NCBI GenBank assembly: GCA_964563585.1
Contig: CAZLXG010000019.1
Span: 1-35,399, forward strand
Direction: 5' to 3'
Source of the DNA: CAZLXG01 sp964563585
Lineage (GTDB): Bacteria > Bacteroidota > Bacteroidia > Flavobacteriales > Flavobacteriaceae
Length of the DNA stretch: 35,399 nt
The notes under the pieces are model-generated. The model worked only from the letters and a program-made list of their open reading frames with translations. It did no database searches and was not told the origin of the DNA. The translations under genes were made by a program, and so were the position numbers. Shown in pieces: positions 34,131 to 35,399 of this stretch. Every line of letters begins with the position of its first letter. The stretch's first letter is position 1.

Positions 34131-34850
34131 ATGTTTAAAAAAAATCATCTATTAATTATTTGTTGTCTTTATATGCTTTTTAACTGTAAAGAAGAAACAT
34201 CAATAATCTTTATTGAATCAAATTTCACATCAAAAAATAATGAATTTGTTCAAGTAAATATTCCTTTTATTTCAAATGAAAGTGATGTTACAAAACTTAT
34301 AAATTCAGCTATTTCAAAAACTGTGATTTCATCATTACAAATTGGTGAACCAGACGATTTAACTTCGGAAACTATTGAAGAAAGTATTACTAAATTCAAT
34401 GACGAATACAATGATTTTATTAACGATTTCCCTGAAAGCTCCCAACTTTGGGAAGCCGAAATTGACGGCGAAGCTATGTTTCAATCTGAAGACATTATTA
34501 GCATTGCTATAACTAGCTATGTAAATACTGGTGGCGCACATGGAAATTTAAATATTAGTTTTTTGAATTTTGATGTAGAAACTGGGCATTCTATATCTAA
34601 CATTGATTTATTTAAAGATATTGAAAGCTTTAAACAAATTGCTAAAACTCACTTTGGTAAAGTTATTGAAAATGAAGGTGATGTTTTTGATATTAATACC
34701 TTTAAATTACCTGCAAACATAGGTTTTAGCGACGAAGGCATTATTCTACTTTACAACACTTATGAAGTTGCACCTTACTCAACAGGAATTATAGAGTTTG
34801 AAATTCCGTATAATGAAATTGATTCGTTTTTAGCCTTTAACAACTTTTAA
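34131..34850 (+). CDS. DUF3298 / RsiV-like lipoprotein
   Basis: A 239-residue lipoprotein: signal MFKKNHLLIICCLYMLFNC with Cys19 as the lipidated residue. The body matches the DUF4163 plus DUF3298 layout seen in PdaC/RsiV-like proteins: VQVNIPFI, then QSEDIISIAITSYVNTGGAHGNLN (the most conserved segment, about 120-143), FNFDVETG, and NTYEVAPYSTGIIEFEIPY at the end. In related proteins this domain binds peptidoglycan or lysozyme; here the function is unknown. The 3' end overlaps the DinB-like gene on the opposite strand by 21 bases. TATCTTTA at 34102 is one base off a -7 box. Confidence 0.82.
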   Translation: MFKKNHLLIICCLYMLFNCKEETSIIFIESNFTSKNNEFVQVNIPFISNESDVTKLINSAISKTVISSLQIGEPDDLTSETIEESITKFNDEYNDFINDFPESSQLWEAEIDGEAMFQSEDIISIAITSYVNTGGAHGNLNISFLNFDVETGHSISNIDLFKDIESFKQIAKTHFGKVIENEGDVFDINTFKLPANIGFSDEGIILLYNTYEVAPYSTGIIEFEIPYNEIDSFLAFNNF

Positions 34851-35294
34851 TAAAGCCAAAACATAACCTAAATGAATACCCTCATGAAAAAGCACAAACT
34901 GTAACGACTCACCAATAGTTTTTAATGTATTTCCTGTAGTTGAAACGGTATATTCTTTAAAATTAACAAAGGCATTATTTTTATAATCCTCGGCAGTTTT
35001 TTCAATAGTAGTGAATAATAAAGCTTTTATTTCATCAACCTCACCTTGTGTTACATCTCCTTCTGGCTTAGTGTCTTTTCTATATTTATTAATCATACTA
35101 TCGCTTACCATAGTTGATAAACCAGATAATTTATATATCAACAATTGTTCAGTAACTACAATGTGCCCAATATTCCAAATAAGATTATTATTAAACCCCT
35201 CAGGAATTTTATTTAAATCTTCTAAAGACATTTTGTCTAAAATTCTTTTAAAACTACCACGTGTTTTTTCTAACACTTCAAATGTAAAATTCAT
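34830..35294 (-). CDS. DinB-like (DinB_2 superfamily) protein
   Basis: A 154-residue four-helix protein of the DinB/YfiT superfamily of metal-binding enzymes (this is not DNA polymerase IV). The metal-binding His are visible: His44 in NLIWNIGHIVVTEQ and His137 and His141 in LFHEGIHLGYVLAL. Members include thiol-dependent transferases and many proteins of unknown role; the substrate cannot be told here. Overlaps the 3' end of the DUF3298 gene by 21 bases, tail to tail. A 74-base AT-rich space separates it from the next gene on the plus strand, with no exact -7 box found. Confidence 0.85.
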   Translation of the reverse strand: MNFTFEVLEKTRGSFKRILDKMSLEDLNKIPEGFNNNLIWNIGHIVVTEQLLIYKLSGLSTMVSDSMINKYRKDTKPEGDVTQGEVDEIKALLFTTIEKTAEDYKNNAFVNFKEYTVSTTGNTLKTIGESLQFVLFHEGIHLGYVLALLKVVKG

Positions 35295-35368
35295 CTTATT
35301 TATTTTTCAATAAATATAGTTTTAAATGATATAATTCCTTTTATTTTGTTCTTAAAATTTTCTAAAAA

Positions 35369-35399
35369 ATGAAAAAAGTATATTATTTAAAAACTTGTA
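35369..35399 (+). CDS. ArsC/Spx-like (YffB-type) protein, start only
   Basis: ATG at 35369 opens a frame that runs off the right edge; the visible residues are MKKVYYLKTC. This start, a short beta strand and then K-T-C, is typical of the thioredoxin-fold ArsC/Spx/YffB family (often annotated as arsenate reductase), whose first Cys lies at this place. With only ten residues the call is tentative. Confidence 0.5.
   Translation, partial: MKKVYYLKTC

Noticed and set aside
1..35399. CRISPR arrays, rRNA or tRNA genes, complete insertion sequences
   Set aside because: Scanned by eye on both strands; no regularly spaced repeats, cloverleaf sequences or transposase motifs were recognised.

Overview
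The window is about 35.4 kb of AT-rich chromosome from a member of the Flavobacteriaceae (phylum Bacteroidota). The evidence is the set of families (type IX secretion proteins, TonB receptors with a carboxypeptidase-regulatory-like domain, DUF4270, a PorZ-recO pair, separate atpD-atpC), Bacteroidota promoters of the TAnnTTTG type, and the near absence of Shine-Dalgarno sequences. One run of 100 N (18904-19003) marks a scaffold join, so gene order across it is not proven.

Layout. 1-370: 5' end of an exported protein with calcium-binding thrombospondin-type repeats (-). 800-5580 (-): panC, panD, an eight-helix flippase-like membrane protein, an esterase-fold lipoprotein-like protein lacking its catalytic serine, and radA. 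5691-10228 (+): a short GT5 glycogen-synthase-like protein, a DUF4270 lipoprotein and glmS. 10440-14772 (+): a TonB receptor with an SGNH-hydrolase lipoprotein. 14940-16802 (+): atpD and atpC, separated by an unusual AGTC/AGACT repeat. 16870-18400 is a worn, repeat-rich patch: an intact umuD without a partner, a large inverted structure that looks like a flavobacterial structured RNA with a dispersed repeat in its loop, a broken umuC, an HTH regulator with a probable frameshift, and the remains of a DUF2975 membrane protein. 18402-18815 is a DUF2007 zinc-ribbon protein. After the gap: a BtuB-like TonB receptor and a JmjC/cupin protein (+), recX (-), a large type IX secreted protein (+), then a minus-strand operon porZ-recO-haem-type TonB receptor, gdhA (-), a THC0290_0291-type outer membrane barrel protein (+), a cystathionine gamma-synthase (-), a DUF3298 lipoprotein (+), a DinB-like protein (-) and the first codons of an ArsC/Spx-like gene (+).

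Function. Most genes are housekeeping: pantothenate synthesis (panC, panD), amino-sugar supply (glmS), ATP synthase, DNA repair (radA, recO, recX, umuD), nitrogen and sulfur amino-acid metabolism (gdhA, metB). The envelope genes form the other theme: three TonB receptors, PorZ of the type IX system, two proteins that carry or probably carry its signals, and several surface lipoproteins.

No clearly new multi-gene system is visible. The points most worth checking are the decayed umuC/HTH/DUF2975 patch beside intact umuD, the structured element at 17409-17520, the repeat between atpD and atpC, the Ser-less esterase relative and the TonB-SGNH pair. Family assignments come from recognising motifs by eye; no database search was run.
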